DNA of 64,000 nucleotides from Lysobacteraceae bacterium SCN 69-320 (GCA_001725155.1 MEFP01000015.1:31646-95645); one strand, 5' to 3'; counted from the stretch's first letter, positions 1 to 8,960 are shown. Made by a program: numbers and translations. Notes: generated by a model from the sequence alone, not told the origin.

Positions 1-308
1 TCGTCGAGAGCGTCGAGCTGCGCCAGGCGCCGTTCATCCTGTGGATTCAGAACCTGACCGCGCCGGATCCCTACTTCGTGCTGCCGGTGCTCAACGCCGC
101 AACGATGATCGCGACCCAGTACCTGACGCCGACCACCGGAATGGACCCGGTCCAGGCGCGCATGATGAAGATCATGCCGGTGGCGTTCTCGGTGCTGTTC
201 GCGTTCTTCCCGGCCGGCCTGGTGCTCTACTGGACCGTCAACGGCATGACCTCGCTGCTGCAGCAGTGGATCATCACGCGCCGCATCGAAGCCGCCGACA
301 AGGCCTGA
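1..308 (+). CDS. yidC: Membrane protein insertase YidC, C-terminal end (5' truncated by window)
   Basis: This is the last ~100 residues of YidC/Oxa1, the inner-membrane insertase that works alone or with SecYEG. The reading frame is open from base 3. It contains the family-typical stretch [17 protein letters not shown], then a hydrophobic segment with [14 protein letters not shown], and ends [16 protein letters not shown]. These match the last two transmembrane helices and the tail of gammaproteobacterial YidC. mnmE follows at 393 on the same strand, the conserved rnpA-yidC-mnmE order near oriC. The identification is firm; the N-terminal part lies outside the window. Confidence 0.97.
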   Translation, partial: VESVELRQAPFILWIQNLTAPDPYFVLPVLNAATMIATQYLTPTTGMDPVQARMMKIMPVAFSVLFAFFPAGLVLYWTVNGMTSLLQQWIITRRIEAADKA

Positions 309-314
309 TCGCCC

Positions 315-345
315 GCGGCGAGCGGACACCTCGTCCGCTCGCCGC
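315..345 (+). terminator. Perfect 13-bp stem-loop after yidC
   Basis: Bases 315-327 (GCGGCGAGCGGAC) are perfectly complementary to 333-345, with a 5-base loop (ACCTC). The hairpin lies 7 bases after the yidC stop and 48 bases before mnmE. No T-run follows, so if it terminates transcription it is of the U-tract-poor kind; it could instead attenuate or stabilise the yidC transcript. Confidence 0.5.
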
Positions 346-392
346 AACGCCCGCGCGTCGCGTCCGCTGTACCTAGCCATCGCAGGCCCGTC

Positions 393-1742
393 ATGACTGC
401 CGCTGCTGAAACCATCGCCGCCATCGCGACCGCGCCGGGCGCCGGCGGCATCGGCGTACTGCGCGTGTCCGGCACACAGGCAACCGCGATCGCAACGACC
501 CTGCTCGGCCGCGTGCCGCAGCCGCGACATGCCCACTACTGCGCGTTCCGCGACGCAGCCTCCGCGCTGATCGATCGTGGAATCATGCTGCATTTTCCAC
601 AACCGAATTCATTCACGGGCGAGGACGTGGTCGAGCTGCAGACCCACGGTTCGGCCGTCGTACTGGATCTGCTGCTGCGCCGCGTCTGTGAACTCGGCGC
701 GCGGCCGGCGCGCGCCGGCGAGTTTTCCGAGCGCGCCTTCCTCAACGGCAAGCTGGATCTGGCCCAGGCCGAGGCCATTGCCGATCTGATCGCCAGCCAG
801 TCCGAAGCCGCGGCACGCGCTGCGCTGCGCTCCCTCGACGGCGCGTTCTCGCTGCGCGTGAAACGGCTCCTGGCCAATCTCGTCGATCTGCGCGTCTACA
901 TCGAAGCCGCGATTGATTTTCCGGAGGAAGAAATCGACTTCCTAGCCGCGCCCGAACTGCGCGCGCGACTGGATGCCGTCAGTGACGAGCTGTCGACCCT
1001 GCTGAGCGAGACACGCCGCGGCCTGCGGCTGGCCGACGGCCTGCATGTCGTCATCGTCGGCCGGCCCAACGCAGGCAAGTCCAGTCTGCTCAACGCACTT
1101 GCCGCCCAGGACCGTGCCATCGTCACACCGGTGGCTGGTACGACGCGCGACGTGCTGCGCGAGAACATCCAGCTCGATGGCGTACTGCTGACCTTGGTCG
1201 ATACTGCAGGCCTGCGCGAATCCGCCGACATCGTCGAACGCGAAGGCATGCGCCGCGCGCGCGGCGAGCTCGAACGCGCCGACGTGGCGCTGCTCGTCAG
1301 CGATGCCGAGCATCTGAATGCCGACATCGCCCTGCTCGGACCGGCTCAATCGGGCCAGACGCGTCTGCTGGTCTGCAACAAGATCGACCTCGCGCAACTG
1401 CCGCCGCAGCGCGTCGGGCACGCCGCCGGCATCCGCATCGACCTGTCCGCGCGCACCGGCGAAGGACTGGATCTGCTGCGCCGCGAGTTGAAGTCCCTGG
1501 CCGGCGTCGATGGCGACGGCAGCAACGGCGCTTTCAGCGCCCGCACGCGCCATGTCCTCGCCCTGGAACGCGTCGCCGCCCACCTCGCCGCCGCCGAATT
1601 CGCCCTGGTCGGCCAACAGGCCGGCGAACTCGCCGCCGAAGAACTGCGCCACGCCCAGCGCGACCTCGGCGAACTGACCGGCGAATACACCAGCGACGAC
1701 CTGCTCGGCGCGATCTTTTCGAGCTTCTGCATCGGGAAATGA
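393..1742 (+). CDS. mnmE: tRNA modification GTPase MnmE (TrmE)
   Basis: The 449-residue protein has the normal family length. With MnmG it installs the 5-carboxymethylaminomethyl group on U34 of certain tRNAs, using a formyl-THF-binding N-terminal domain and a K+-dependent GTPase. The N-terminus TIAAIATAPGAGGIGVLRVSG is the folate-binding domain. The inserted G domain shows the P-loop GRPNAGKSSLLN (about residue 222), GTTRD, DTAGLR (about 270) and NKID (about 329). The C-terminus FCIGK carries the invariant cysteine motif. The ATG at 393 gives the expected N-terminus. The gene sits directly downstream of yidC, as in most Proteobacteria. Confidence 0.98.
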   Translation: MTAAAETIAAIATAPGAGGIGVLRVSGTQATAIATTLLGRVPQPRHAHYCAFRDAASALIDRGIMLHFPQPNSFTGEDVVELQTHGSAVVLDLLLRRVCELGARPARAGEFSERAFLNGKLDLAQAEAIADLIASQSEAAARAALRSLDGAFSLRVKRLLANLVDLRVYIEAAIDFPEEEIDFLAAPELRARLDAVSDELSTLLSETRRGLRLADGLHVVIVGRPNAGKSSLLNALAAQDRAIVTPVAGTTRDVLRENIQLDGVLLTLVDTAGLRESADIVEREGMRRARGELERADVALLVSDAEHLNADIALLGPAQSGQTRLLVCNKIDLAQLPPQRVGHAAGIRIDLSARTGEGLDLLRRELKSLAGVDGDGSNGAFSARTRHVLALERVAAHLAAAEFALVGQQAGELAAEELRHAQRDLGELTGEYTSDDLLGAIFSSFCIGK

Positions 1743-1746
1743 CCGT

Positions 1747-1762
1747 GCCGCGCCGGCGCGGC
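1747..1762 (+). terminator. Short GC palindrome after mnmE
   Basis: A 16-base perfect palindrome (GCCGCGCCGGCGCGGC) begins 5 bases after the mnmE stop and is followed by CGTTTCGC. It could end mnmE transcription, but GC palindromes are frequent in this genome and there is no real T-run. Confidence 0.3.
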
Positions 1763-1889
1763 CGTTTCGCGCGGCGAAGCTGCCCACTGTTACGACCATC
1801 GCGTTCCCCAACCCGGCTGATTGGCAGGACGGCTTGATCGCGTGCGGTGCCGGCGCCGGTTTCTCAGGCTCCCCGTCCGTCGCGCGAAC

Positions 1890-2360
1890 TCAATCGGAAC
1901 GCTTGAGCCGCGCCTGATCGACACGAACGATCAGATCCTCCGCCACCGGGTTCAGCGCGAACGGGTTGAAGGAGATTTTCGACGGCGGAGAGAATGCGAC
2001 CTGGCTGCCGAACCGGCCGGGACGCGCGAGTCGCAAGGTGATTCTCGGCGGCCGCGTCTGGGTAGACGCATTGACGTTGATGATGTTGCTGAGCGGAATT
2101 CTTTCCTCTTCGCTTCCGTTCCTGACAAGCAGGGAGTCCCCGCAGTCATGAACCTCGTCGACAAGATCCCAGACCACGTTCTTCATCACGAAGAAACCCA
2201 CGATCGCCATGAGGCATGGCATCAGCAGGAACTTCCAGCCGCCGGTGCTGAGTCCGTTTCCGGTGACAGACACCACGAAGAACGCTGCGAGCAGGCCGAA
2301 CCACATCGCCGGAAACACTTTCTTGTAGAACCACGTGGAATCCGACGAGATCTTCTTCAT
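1890..2360 (-). CDS. Small inner-membrane protein of unknown function
   Basis: The protein has 156 residues from the ATG at 2360, which is preceded by a good ribosome binding site (GAGGAAC) 4 bases away; in-frame sequence farther upstream has shadow-like composition and is left out. A charged N-terminus (MKKISSDSTWFYKK) leads into two hydrophobic segments (about residues 15-35 and 42-60). A ~95-residue soluble part follows with alternating hydrophobic residues, suggesting a beta-rich domain reminiscent of bacterial PH-like membrane proteins. I do not recognise the family. It is transcribed leftward, 118 bases after the DUF4259 gene, and may share its transcript. Confidence 0.7.
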   Translation of the reverse strand: MKKISSDSTWFYKKVFPAMWFGLLAAFFVVSVTGNGLSTGGWKFLLMPCLMAIVGFFVMKNVVWDLVDEVHDCGDSLLVRNGSEEERIPLSNIINVNASTQTRPPRITLRLARPGRFGSQVAFSPPSKISFNPFALNPVAEDLIVRVDQARLKRSD

Positions 2361-2478
2361 GCGTTCCTCTGCCGTGTAGTTGCTGCGCGCAGTCGTGCGC
2401 GATTTCCGCCTACGCCGCGAGCCGCGGTTATCTTCGCCGCCGCCGCTTCCGCTGCGCGGAGCACGAAACGGAGCTCGT

Positions 2479-2886
2479 TCAGTGGGCGCCGACGATCGCC
2501 CTGAGTGCGCCCAGCGATGCTTCCCATTCGTCGGCGTCGCCCTCGTGCCAAAGCTCCCTGAGTTCCGATTGCTCGCCGACAATGCGTTCGAGCGCATGCT
2601 GCGCCTTCGTCAGCAGCGCGCGCGAAGGAACGACACGAAGCTGCTCCACCCATCGCTCGACCTTTTCCGTATATGCGTCCGACCGCGTTCCGCGGCCGAG
2701 CAGCTTTGCGATGACTTCGACTGCCGCCACCGCGCACGCCGCTTCGGACGCATCGACGTAACCGTCGTTCTCCAGCACGGCGTCGAGGGCGGCTTCCACC
2801 GGCGACAGGTCTTTTGCTCCTTCGAGCTCATATGCCCAGTCGGCCGCATCGTCGTTGCCGAACGGCTCGTGCGACCACGTTCCCAT
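2479..2886 (-). CDS. DUF4259 domain protein
   Basis: The protein has 135 residues from the ATG at 2886, with ribosome binding site CAGGAGA 6 bases upstream. The N-terminus MGTWSHEPFGNDDAADWAYE is the signature of the DUF4259 family (G-x-W-x-x-x-x-F-x-N-D-D-A-x-D-W). The rest is predicted helical and acidic, including DEWEASLGALRAIVG near the end. It is a cytosolic protein of unknown biochemical role. DUF4259 genes often sit singly among small accessory genes, and the neighbouring AbiE-like pair fits an accessory pocket here. Family assignment is good; function is not known. Confidence 0.8.
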   Translation of the reverse strand: MGTWSHEPFGNDDAADWAYELEGAKDLSPVEAALDAVLENDGYVDASEAACAVAAVEVIAKLLGRGTRSDAYTEKVERWVEQLRVVPSRALLTKAQHALERIVGEQSELRELWHEGDADEWEASLGALRAIVGAH

Positions 2887-3087
2887 CCCTGTCTCCTGTG
2901 ATTCGCTTCGGTGCTGCGCCGACGTTCGTGCCAACGCACTACCTGAAGTGGCTGCTGCGAAAATCTACCGAGTTCGGCATTGCGCGGGAATTGCACCTGG
3001 TACCCGACCTCGGCTGGCTGCAGACCTGCGATCGAAACCGCAACCGAGTGGAGACGATCGCCGCGGTCGCGCAGGATGAAAATTACA

Positions 3088-3120
3088 TGCAGAGTAACTT
3101 TTTTCTTGCAGAAAACTTTC
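3088..3120 (+). promoter_or_regulatory. Direct repeats in AT-rich leader of the AbiE-like pair
   Basis: Two copies of a TGCAGA-x-x-AACTTT-like element start at 3088 (TGCAGAGTAACTTT) and 3107 (TGCAGAAAACTTTC), 19 bases apart. They lie in a conspicuously AT-rich stretch (about 3075-3130) directly before the ribosome binding site AAGGAA and the ATG at 3133. Placement and repetition suggest an operator for the adjacent winged-helix regulator. The binding role is inference. Confidence 0.4.
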
Positions 3121-3132
3121 AGACAAGGAACA

Positions 3133-4128
3133 ATGACGGCAATCCCGGGAGCAGCCATGGACGCACCGCTGCGCAGGACCTTGCATCAGTTGCGCAACAC
3201 GCGCGATCTTCGCGCCGAAATCGTATCTCTGGCGGCCAGCCTGCTGGTCACGCGCGCCGATGGCGAGCTGATCGTCACCGAACCGGTCATCAGCGCGGCC
3301 ACCGTGCGGCGGGAATGGCAGCAGCTGCTGCCGGCGCTGGCCGCCGACGTGCGTGGCCGGATGACCCTGCTCATCGAGCCGGCGACCTCCCGAGTTGGCG
3401 AGAAGCGTGCCGATTACGAGATCGGCGCGTCGTTGCAGCAGCTGCAAAAACCCAACTATCGCTTCGAGGTCCTGCGCCAACTGCTGCGCGCCGATCTGGA
3501 AAACGTCGGGCCGTTGCCGGTCAAGGCCTTGCTCGACGCGATCGGCGCTTCACAGACGCCGATACGCGCGGCGCTGGCCGAGCTGGGCGAGGCCGGCATC
3601 GTGCGCCGGCGCGGTCGCCATTACGCGGTGCGCGCCGAAGAAGTCTCCGCCGAACTACTCGCGAAGCTACAGGCGATGCCGCAGATCCTGCGCTTTCGCT
3701 TCGAGCGCGGCGCGCAGATCCGGCCGCCGGCCGTGCTGCTGCAGCGTGCGTTGACCTTGCTTTCCGCGACCGCGTCGGACGGCTGGCAGGATCTGGCCCT
3801 GTCGGGCGTTGCCGTGGCGCGCGCCGATGTCGCGCCGCTCGATCTGCTCGGTCTGCCGCGGCTCGATCTGCTGGCCCAGTTGCCGCGGGCAGTACAGTCC
3901 TTCGATCCGCTGCTGCTGCGCCGGCTCGACGACGGGCTGGAGCCGGAGCCCAGCGTGCTCGCCCCGGCACCGGTCATCGTCACGCTGGTCCGCGCCGATG
4001 AGACCGTGCTGCGTGATGCCCCGCTCGATGGCGCACGCTGCGCGCGCAGCGTGGACGTCTATCTGTCCCTGCACGAGCAGGGGCTGTCGGCACAGGCACT
4101 GCAGTACGCGAAGGCGGTGCGTGGATGA
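3133..4128 (+). CDS. Winged-helix protein, AbiEi-like antitoxin/regulator candidate
   Basis: The protein has 331 residues. The start is the ATG at 3133, 2 bases after a clear AAGGAA site. A helical N-terminal region (1-60) precedes a segment with VGEKRADYEIGASLQQLQKP. A winged helix follows at about residues 107-170 (KALLDAIGASQTPIRAALAE, then GIVRRRGRHYAVR, a helix-turn-helix and wing). The ~160-residue C-terminal domain has no obvious motif. Its last four bases overlap the next gene (ATGA), which encodes a nucleotidyltransferase-fold protein. This arrangement matches type IV AbiEi/AbiEii pairs, where the winged-helix antitoxin represses its own operon. A plain transcription regulator is the alternative. 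Confidence 0.65.
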   Translation: MTAIPGAAMDAPLRRTLHQLRNTRDLRAEIVSLAASLLVTRADGELIVTEPVISAATVRREWQQLLPALAADVRGRMTLLIEPATSRVGEKRADYEIGASLQQLQKPNYRFEVLRQLLRADLENVGPLPVKALLDAIGASQTPIRAALAELGEAGIVRRRGRHYAVRAEEVSAELLAKLQAMPQILRFRFERGAQIRPPAVLLQRALTLLSATASDGWQDLALSGVAVARADVAPLDLLGLPRLDLLAQLPRAVQSFDPLLLRRLDDGLEPEPSVLAPAPVIVTLVRADETVLRDAPLDGARCARSVDVYLSLHEQGLSAQALQYAKAVRG

Positions 4129-5006
4129 ACGCGCATGCAGCGCTCGATGCGGCGGAACTGCTGCGCCGCGTGGCCGAGCGGATTTCGCCGGCGCTGCGCG
4201 CGCACGTCGTCGTCGTCGGCAGCATCGCTGCGGCCTGGGCATTCCGTGACGTGTCGGGCGCCCACGCGGTCGCAACCAAGGACATAGACCTGCTGCTGCG
4301 TCCGGCCGTCGATGCGCTCGCGACGGCGACGTCGCTCGGCAGGATCTGGCTGGATGAAGGCTGGCAGCCGCAGTTCACGCACGGGCGCCGGCCGGGCGAC
4401 GACGCGACGCCCGACGACGAACTGCCGGCGCTGCGCCTGCAGCCGCCCGGCGAAAGAACCGGCTGGTTCGTCGAGCTGCTCGGCGAGGCGTCGCCGGATC
4501 AGGTCACGCGCAAGCACTGGCGCCGCTTTGCGACCGGGCTCGGTGCATTCGCGCTGCCGAGCTTCCGCTATCTGCGCGTGGCCGTGCATGAGCCCGACGA
4601 CACCGAGTTCGGTTTGCGTGTCGCACGCCCGGCGCGCATGGCGCTGGCGCATCTGCTCGAACATGCCGAGCCGGACACCACGCCGATCGCCGGCCTGCCG
4701 GGCCAGCCGGCGCGTTTCGTCAAGGATCTCGGCCGCGCAGTCGTGCTGTGGTGGCTCGCCCGGCAGCAGTCGCCGCTGGCCGATCGGCAGTGGCTGGCGG
4801 AATGGCGCGAGACCTTGGCCGCGCTGTACCCGGATGACATCGCCGTGCTCAAGGTTTCAGCCGCACGCGGCGTCGCGAATCTTGCCGATCATCTGCGCGC
4901 AGCACACGCGATCGCGCTCAACAGTCTGCTCGCGGCCCACGGCACGACCTTGCCGGCCTACCAGCGCGCATACACCGGCCTGTGCGAACTCGTCGACAGG
5001 CTCTGA
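4125..5006 (+). CDS. Nucleotidyltransferase-fold protein, AbiEii-like toxin candidate
   Basis: The 293-residue protein has the minimal nucleotidyltransferase signature near its N-terminus: VVVGSIAAAWAF (G32-S33), then TKDIDLLL with aspartates D53 and D55 as expected metal ligands (hG[GS]...DhD). After this come a basic region (TRKHWRRF), a region like the AbiEii/DUF1814 scaffold, and a helical C-terminus. Such enzymes transfer NMPs to protein or tRNA; AbiEii-type toxins block growth. The start overlaps the stop of the upstream winged-helix gene by 4 bases, implying coupled translation. It could also be a housekeeping-type nucleotidyltransferase of unknown substrate. Confidence 0.65.
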   Translation: MNAHAALDAAELLRRVAERISPALRAHVVVVGSIAAAWAFRDVSGAHAVATKDIDLLLRPAVDALATATSLGRIWLDEGWQPQFTHGRRPGDDATPDDELPALRLQPPGERTGWFVELLGEASPDQVTRKHWRRFATGLGAFALPSFRYLRVAVHEPDDTEFGLRVARPARMALAHLLEHAEPDTTPIAGLPGQPARFVKDLGRAVVLWWLARQQSPLADRQWLAEWRETLAALYPDDIAVLKVSAARGVANLADHLRAAHAIALNSLLAAHGTTLPAYQRAYTGLCELVDRL

Positions 5007-5064
5007 ACCGCGCAGGCTGGCTCCGGGCCGGCGCCTGGGCAGTGAGATCGCCGCTGGCCGTGTT

Positions 5065-6102
5065 TCAGTACCACTCCAGCAACGACAGCCCGAGCCCGAC
5101 GTAAGTCGCGCGATGGTTGTAGTCGATCAGGCTCTCGCCGTGGCCGTCGAACAATTGCAGATGTCCACGAAGCTGATTGTGGATCGGAAATGCCCAGTCG
5201 AACTGCGCCGCGCCGCCTTCGGGGCTGGGCCGCAGCATCAGCGCGAACTCGTGGCCGTTCCAGACGCGCACGATCTGCACGTCGCCGTGGCCGATGTAGT
5301 TGCCGATGTCGGGGTTGTCGGACTTGTCGAAAGATTCCCTGACGATCCACCAGGGGCGGATCATCACGGTCCAGTCGCCGTGTTCGAAGCCGGCCTGGCC
5401 GATCACGCGGTTCCAGCTGCGCGACAGCGGCAGGCTGCGGCCGTTGGACTGGTGATTCACGCCGACGCCGAGCAGATGACCGTCCCAGCCGAGCAGGTGC
5501 ATGTTGGAGCGGAACACGAGCATGAGCTCCGGTTCGTAGTTGGTCTCGCGGAACGGACGCGAATTCTGCGGATTGGCAACCTGCCAGTGCGAGGCCTGGG
5601 TATAGCCCAGCCAGAGGTCGCCGTTGTCGCCGAACAGGTTCTCCAGGATCTTGCCCTTGAAGCTCAGCTGGAACTTCATCTCGGCGGCCTTGAGCCGCTC
5701 GGGCAGTTCGACGTCGTGGTTCGGCGACGGGCTGCGCGGCAAGGCGTTGATGTTCGAGGTATGGAAGAACGGCAGCAGGTACAGCGGCTTGTAGCCGCGG
5801 ATGTTGAATGCGCCGAGCTTGGAGTCGGGTTCGAGTTCCCAGCGGCTGTCGAGCAGCGAGAGCGGCTCGGCGCCTGTTGGCGCGGGTTCGTCGTGAGCGT
5901 AGAGCACCGGCGTGTCGGTGTTCGTCCTTTCCGCGCTCGATGCGGGCGCGATGCGGCGCGGATATGCGGCGTCGTAGCAGGCCAGGCGCTCGGGGTCCGA
6001 GGCGATCGCCGCGCAGGCGCGCGGGTCGGACGGAGTGGCTGCAGCCGCGACGAACGCGCAGGGCAGCAGCGACAGCGGGGCGGCGAAGCGGCGCAGGTCC
6101 AT
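5065..6102 (-). CDS. pldA: Outer-membrane phospholipase A1 (OMPLA)
   Basis: The 345-residue protein is an integral outer-membrane beta-barrel phospholipase that degrades phospholipids misplaced in the outer leaflet. It has a signal peptide (to about residue 22). A short periplasmic extension with CAAIASDPERLACYDAAYP is seen in other xanthomonad PldA proteins. The barrel contains the active site NHQSNGRSLPLSRSWN: His, Ser two residues on, and Asn twelve after the Ser, the spacing of E. coli His142/Ser144/Asn156. It ends in an aromatic residue (LLEWY), as barrels do. It is divergent from the DPP-IV-like gene at 6250. Confidence 0.95.
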   Translation of the reverse strand: MDLRRFAAPLSLLPCAFVAAAATPSDPRACAAIASDPERLACYDAAYPRRIAPASSAERTNTDTPVLYAHDEPAPTGAEPLSLLDSRWELEPDSKLGAFNIRGYKPLYLLPFFHTSNINALPRSPSPNHDVELPERLKAAEMKFQLSFKGKILENLFGDNGDLWLGYTQASHWQVANPQNSRPFRETNYEPELMLVFRSNMHLLGWDGHLLGVGVNHQSNGRSLPLSRSWNRVIGQAGFEHGDWTVMIRPWWIVRESFDKSDNPDIGNYIGHGDVQIVRVWNGHEFALMLRPSPEGGAAQFDWAFPIHNQLRGHLQLFDGHGESLIDYNHRATYVGLGLSLLEWY

Positions 6103-6249
6103 CGGCGGCGAACTCCGGGGCGGAAAGCCGAATGCTAGCAGGCGCGCCGGCGCCTATTTGATCCGACGCCCGCGCAAGGCAGCCGTCGGCGACATGACGG
6201 CCGGCCCCGAACCCGGTTTAATGCGGTCTTCGTTTGCGGAAGGTTGCTC

Positions 6250-8484
6250 ATGCGTACGATGCTGATGGCCGCCCTGTTGGCCGTTTCCCTGCCTGCGATG
6301 TCCGAAAAGCTCACGATAGAACGCATCCTCGACGATCCCGCCGTGCTCGGCACGACGCCGCGCGGCCTGAAGATCGCCCCCGACGGTTCGCGCGTAACCT
6401 TCCTGCGCGGCAAGGCCGACGACCAGAACGCGCTGGATCTCTGGGAGTACCACCTCGCCGACAACGCGACGCGGCTGCTGGTGGACTCGCGTGCGTTGCA
6501 GCCGACCGAGGAAGTCCTGTCCGATGCCGAAAAGGCCACGCGCGAGCGTCAGCGCATCGCCGGCCTCAAGGGCATCGTCAACTACCGCTGGGCGCCCGAC
6601 GCCCGGCGCCTGCTGTTCCCGCTCGCCGGCCAGCTCTATCTGTACGACCTCGATGCGCCTCCGGCCGAGGCGGTGCGCTCGCTGACGCCCAAGGACGCCG
6701 AAATCATCGACGCGCAGGTCGCGCCGAGCGGCCGCTATGTCTCGTTCGTAAGCCGGCAGAATCTCTGGGTCGTCGATCTCACGACCAATCTCAAGCAGCG
6801 CCTGACCGACGACGGCAAGGACACCGTGCACAACGGCGAAGCCGAATTCATCGCGCAGGAAGAGATGGACCGCTTCAGCGGCTACTGGTGGTCGCCCAAG
6901 GGCGACTGGATCGCGTTCGAGCGCTATGACGAGGCGCGCGTGCCGGCCGTGCGGCGCTTCGAGATCCAGCCCGACCGCACCGACGTGACCGAGCAGCGTT
7001 ACCCGGCCGCGGGCCAGCCCAATGCCAAGGTACAGCTCGGCCTGATCCGGCCCGGCGGCGGCCGCACGCGCTGGATCGACCTCGGCGCCGACGCGGACAT
7101 CTATCTGAACCGCGTGAACTGGACGCCGGACGGCAAGCATGTCGCGTTCCAGCGCCAGACCCGCGACCAGCATCGACTCGACCTCGTGCTCGTCGATGTC
7201 GACACCTTGAAGTCGCAGTTGCTGCTCAGCGAGACCAATCCGACCTGGATCAACCTGCACGACGACCTACGCTTCCTGTCGCGCCAGAGCGCCTTCGTCT
7301 GGGCCTCGGACCGCAGCGGCCACAAGCATCTGTACTTGTACGGAATGGACGGAAAGGAAAAATTTCCGCTTTCGACCGGCGACTGGGACGTGGATCGCGT
7401 ACTGGCCGTCGACGAAGCCGCCGGGCTGGTCTACATCGCGGCCAATCGCGACCATCCGCTGGACAAGCAGGTCTATGCGCTGAAGCTCGACGGCAGCAAC
7501 GCGGCGAATCCGCAGCGCATCACGCGCGAGGACGGCTGGCACGAAGCGACCTTCGCCGGCGACGGCGCGGTCAAGCTGTTCGTCGACAGCTGGGCCGATC
7601 CGCAGACGCCGACCCAGGTGAGCGTGCGGGGCCCCGGCGGCGAGCGCCTGTCATGGATCACCGAGAACCGCGTCGACGCGTCGCATCCGTACGCGCCGTA
7701 TCGCGCCGAGCACATCGTGCCGGAGTTCGGCAGCATCAAGGCCGCCGACGGCCAGGCGCTGTGGTACCGCCTGTACAAGCCGGCCGGCTTCGATCCGGCC
7801 AAGCGCTATCCGGTGATCTCGCATTTCTACGGCGGCCCGACCGCGCAGCTGGCCAAGCGCGATTTCGGCGATCTGCTCGACCAGTACTTCGCCCAGCAGG
7901 GCTATGTGGTGCTGACCCTGGACAATCGCGGCATGGCACGCCGCGGCCGCCAGTTCTCCGATCCCATCCATCTTCAGCTCGGCAAGATCGAAGTCGAGGA
8001 CCAGCGCGCCGCGCTGCAGTGGCTGGCCAGTCAGCCCTGGGTCGACGGCAAGCACATGGGCGTGTTCGGCTGGAGCTACGGCGGTTACCTGAGCCTGATG
8101 ATGCTGGCCAAGTCCTCCGACATCGTCGCGGCGGCGGCCTCGGTCGCGCCGGTCACCGACTGGGCGCTGTACGACACGCACTACACCGAGCGCTATCTCG
8201 GCCTGCCCAAGGACAATGCCGAGGGCTATCGCCTCAGCGGCGTGCTGCCGTGGCTGGACGGCATGACCTCGCCGCTGCTGCTGATCCACGGCATGGCCGA
8301 CGACAACGTGCTGTTCACCAATTCGACCCAGCTCATGGCCGAGCTGCAGAACCGTGGCAAGGCCTTTGAACTCATGACGTATCCGGGCGGCAAGCACGGC
8401 ATGTCGACGCCGGCCATGAAGAAGCACGTCTACAACACGATCAAGCGCTGGTTCGACCGCCAGCTCAAGACGCCGGCGCCCTGA
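6250..8484 (+). CDS. Dipeptidyl peptidase IV-like secreted S9 peptidase
   Basis: The protein has 744 residues. I chose the ATG at 6250, 6 bases after GGAAGG, over the in-frame TTG at 6244. It has a signal peptide (MRTMLMAALLAVSLPAMS), a beta-propeller N-terminal domain, and an alpha/beta hydrolase domain with the triad Ser609 (GWSYGGY), Asp685 (ADDNVLF) and His716 (GGKHGM), spaced as in DPP-IV. The double-glutamate motif that anchors the substrate N-terminus is present (FIAQEEMDRF). It should release X-Pro or X-Ala dipeptides from peptides in the periplasm. The small gene 8517-8930 follows at 32 bases. Confidence 0.93.
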   Translation: MRTMLMAALLAVSLPAMSEKLTIERILDDPAVLGTTPRGLKIAPDGSRVTFLRGKADDQNALDLWEYHLADNATRLLVDSRALQPTEEVLSDAEKATRERQRIAGLKGIVNYRWAPDARRLLFPLAGQLYLYDLDAPPAEAVRSLTPKDAEIIDAQVAPSGRYVSFVSRQNLWVVDLTTNLKQRLTDDGKDTVHNGEAEFIAQEEMDRFSGYWWSPKGDWIAFERYDEARVPAVRRFEIQPDRTDVTEQRYPAAGQPNAKVQLGLIRPGGGRTRWIDLGADADIYLNRVNWTPDGKHVAFQRQTRDQHRLDLVLVDVDTLKSQLLLSETNPTWINLHDDLRFLSRQSAFVWASDRSGHKHLYLYGMDGKEKFPLSTGDWDVDRVLAVDEAAGLVYIAANRDHPLDKQVYALKLDGSNAANPQRITREDGWHEATFAGDGAVKLFVDSWADPQTPTQVSVRGPGGERLSWITENRVDASHPYAPYRAEHIVPEFGSIKAADGQALWYRLYKPAGFDPAKRYPVISHFYGGPTAQLAKRDFGDLLDQYFAQQGYVVLTLDNRGMARRGRQFSDPIHLQLGKIEVEDQRAALQWLASQPWVDGKHMGVFGWSYGGYLSLMMLAKSSDIVAAAASVAPVTDWALYDTHYTERYLGLPKDNAEGYRLSGVLPWLDGMTSPLLLIHGMADDNVLFTNSTQLMAELQNRGKAFELMTYPGGKHGMSTPAMKKHVYNTIKRWFDRQLKTPAP

Positions 8485-8516
8485 GCCGGCGCGCAGCGGC
8501 TGCACGAGGACGGACG

Positions 8517-8930
8517 ATGAAGACAATGCAGACACGCATGATGACGGCGGCCCTGCTGCTGGCGGCCGCGGTCGCCGCCCCGGCGGCCGAGCCCGCAGCG
8601 AAAGCCAAGGCGACAGATGCGTCGGTTTCGGACAAGGCTGCGACGCGTCAGAAAACGCCGGCGAAGAAAGCCGCCGATGGGACCAAGGCGAAGGCGCCGC
8701 CGGAGGCGAAAACCGGATCGGCCGATGCCAGGCCGCCCGCGCCGCCGCCGAGCAAGGAAGACTGCGGCGTCGGTCGTCGCGTGACGCTGGCCGACGAGCG
8801 CAAGGGCGGCGTGATCTCCGTGGCGGCCGACGCCTGCGTCATCGAGCTCGACGACGGCACCGTGACAAGGGCGACGCCGGACGCGCTGCATTTCGACGGC
8901 GCCGAGGACGAGCCGGCGCAACGGCCGTAA
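8517..8930 (+). CDS. Small exported Lys/Ala/Pro-rich protein
   Basis: The protein has 137 residues, with ribosome binding site GAGGA before the ATG. A signal peptide (about residues 1-22, ending PAAEP) is followed by a low-complexity linker rich in Lys, Ala and Pro (to about 78). The compact C-terminal part (EDCGVGRRVTLADERKGGVI to the end) contains two cysteines and a repeated G-x-V pattern. No family is recognised. The linker resembles a periplasm-spanning or cell-wall-binding segment. It may be co-transcribed with the upstream peptidase gene. Codon usage and signal peptide support it as real. Confidence 0.7.
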   Translation: MKTMQTRMMTAALLLAAAVAAPAAEPAAKAKATDASVSDKAATRQKTPAKKAADGTKAKAPPEAKTGSADARPPAPPPSKEDCGVGRRVTLADERKGGVISVAADACVIELDDGTVTRATPDALHFDGAEDEPAQRP

Positions 8931-8960
8931 CCGTCGCGCCGCCTGATCGTACCGCGCGGT

